Shown here in pieces: positions 63,916-64,000 of a stretch of 64,000 nucleotides of DNA; positions within the stretch are counted from its first letter, which is position 1, and each line of letters opens with the position of its first letter. The DNA is taken from contig NZ_AUIW01000002.1 in the NCBI RefSeq assembly GCF_000423905.1, positions 242,172 through 306,171 on the forward strand, read 5' to 3'. Under the pieces are notes generated by a model. That model saw only the letters and a program-made list of their open reading frames with translations, was not told the origin of the DNA and did no database searches. Source of the DNA: Thermus antranikianii DSM 12462 (lineage in GTDB: Bacteria > Deinococcota > Deinococci > Deinococcales > Thermaceae). The translations under genes and the position numbers were made by a program.

Positions 63916-64000
63916 TCAAGAGTTATGTGTAAGAGTCTGTGTACGGGGGGCATACCGCTCCTGAAGCATCTTCTCCAGCACCTCCTTCACCTCCGAGAAC
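63916..64000 (-). CDS. C-terminal end of a probable IS256-family transposase
   Basis: Only the last 27 or so residues are visible: FSEVKEVLEKMLQERYAP... ending THNS, then TGA at 63916-63918. This resembles the final helix of mutator/IS256 transposases (KGFSE..EAL..LFAERY). The GTGTCAAGAGTTATGTGTAAG at the edge may be part of the terminal repeat. The rest lies beyond the window. Confidence 0.5.
   Translation of the reverse strand, partial: FSEVKEVLEKMLQERYAPRTQTLTHNS

Overview
The window is a piece of a Thermus chromosome. The evidence is the very high GC content, dense overlapping genes, many start codons sitting 6 to 9 bases after a -10 box (leaderless transcripts), and proteins that are close relatives of well-known Thermus thermophilus ones: ba3 cytochrome oxidase (cbaA/B/D), MglA/MglB, RNase J, EF-P with Arg32, and a PrimPol. 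It does not look like a plasmid. The species cannot be fixed by eye.

Layout. 1-2860: branched-chain amino acid ABC transporter genes (binding protein, LivH, partial LivF) behind a structured leader. 3163-7127: an argininosuccinate-lyase-like enzyme, a TDT-family exporter, a sugar-nucleotide epimerase and a thioredoxin-fold protein. 7196-9655: a SERCA-like P-type ATPase. 9637-14343: rpsO-pnp-rnj-usp, an RNA-decay cluster. 14415-18438: the ba3 oxidase operon cbaDBA followed by a small membrane protein and an MFS transporter. 18610-19690: mglBA polarity GTPase pair. 19708-28553: a long forward run with an M20 peptidase, a speB-type ureohydrolase, a hydrolase, efp, accB-accC, an Asp23 protein, nusB, folD and a PAP2-like protein. 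28807-33805: a membrane Fe-S oxidoreductase, then a reverse group with a methyltransferase, TerC and an esterase. 33897-38127: lon, bshA and a secreted protein.

38221-42535 is the most unusual chromosomal stretch. A MoxR-type AAA ATPase and a VWA protein are separated by an intact MNT nucleotidyltransferase/HEPN pair (type VII toxin-antitoxin architecture), all overlapping. Divergent to it lies a second, decayed HEPN-MNT pair. 42622-46462 holds hslVU, a TPR protein, fdhD and tatA.

46535-46802 is a tRNA cluster (Pro-UGG, Gly-UCC, Arg-UCU). A 7.2-kb integrative element is inserted at the 3' end of tRNA-Arg, bounded by a 46-bp perfect repeat (46757-46802 and 53963-54008). It carries a tyrosine integrase, two small proteins (one with a zinc ribbon), a GC-rich iteron-like zone, a P-loop helicase-like protein, a PrimPol, an excisionase-like HTH protein and a repeat-containing hypothetical protein. 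TTGACCCC-type repeats sit at both ends, as expected of integrase arm sites. The tRNA's likely terminator has been displaced to the far side of the element.

54162-58653: a BMP-type nucleoside ABC transporter operon. 58810-62629: a class III aminotransferase, yqeY and a Nudix hydrolase, and divergent purH. 62717-63751: a fatty acid desaturase whose ribosome-binding site can fold into a hairpin. The right edge cuts through what looks like the end of an IS256-family transposase gene.
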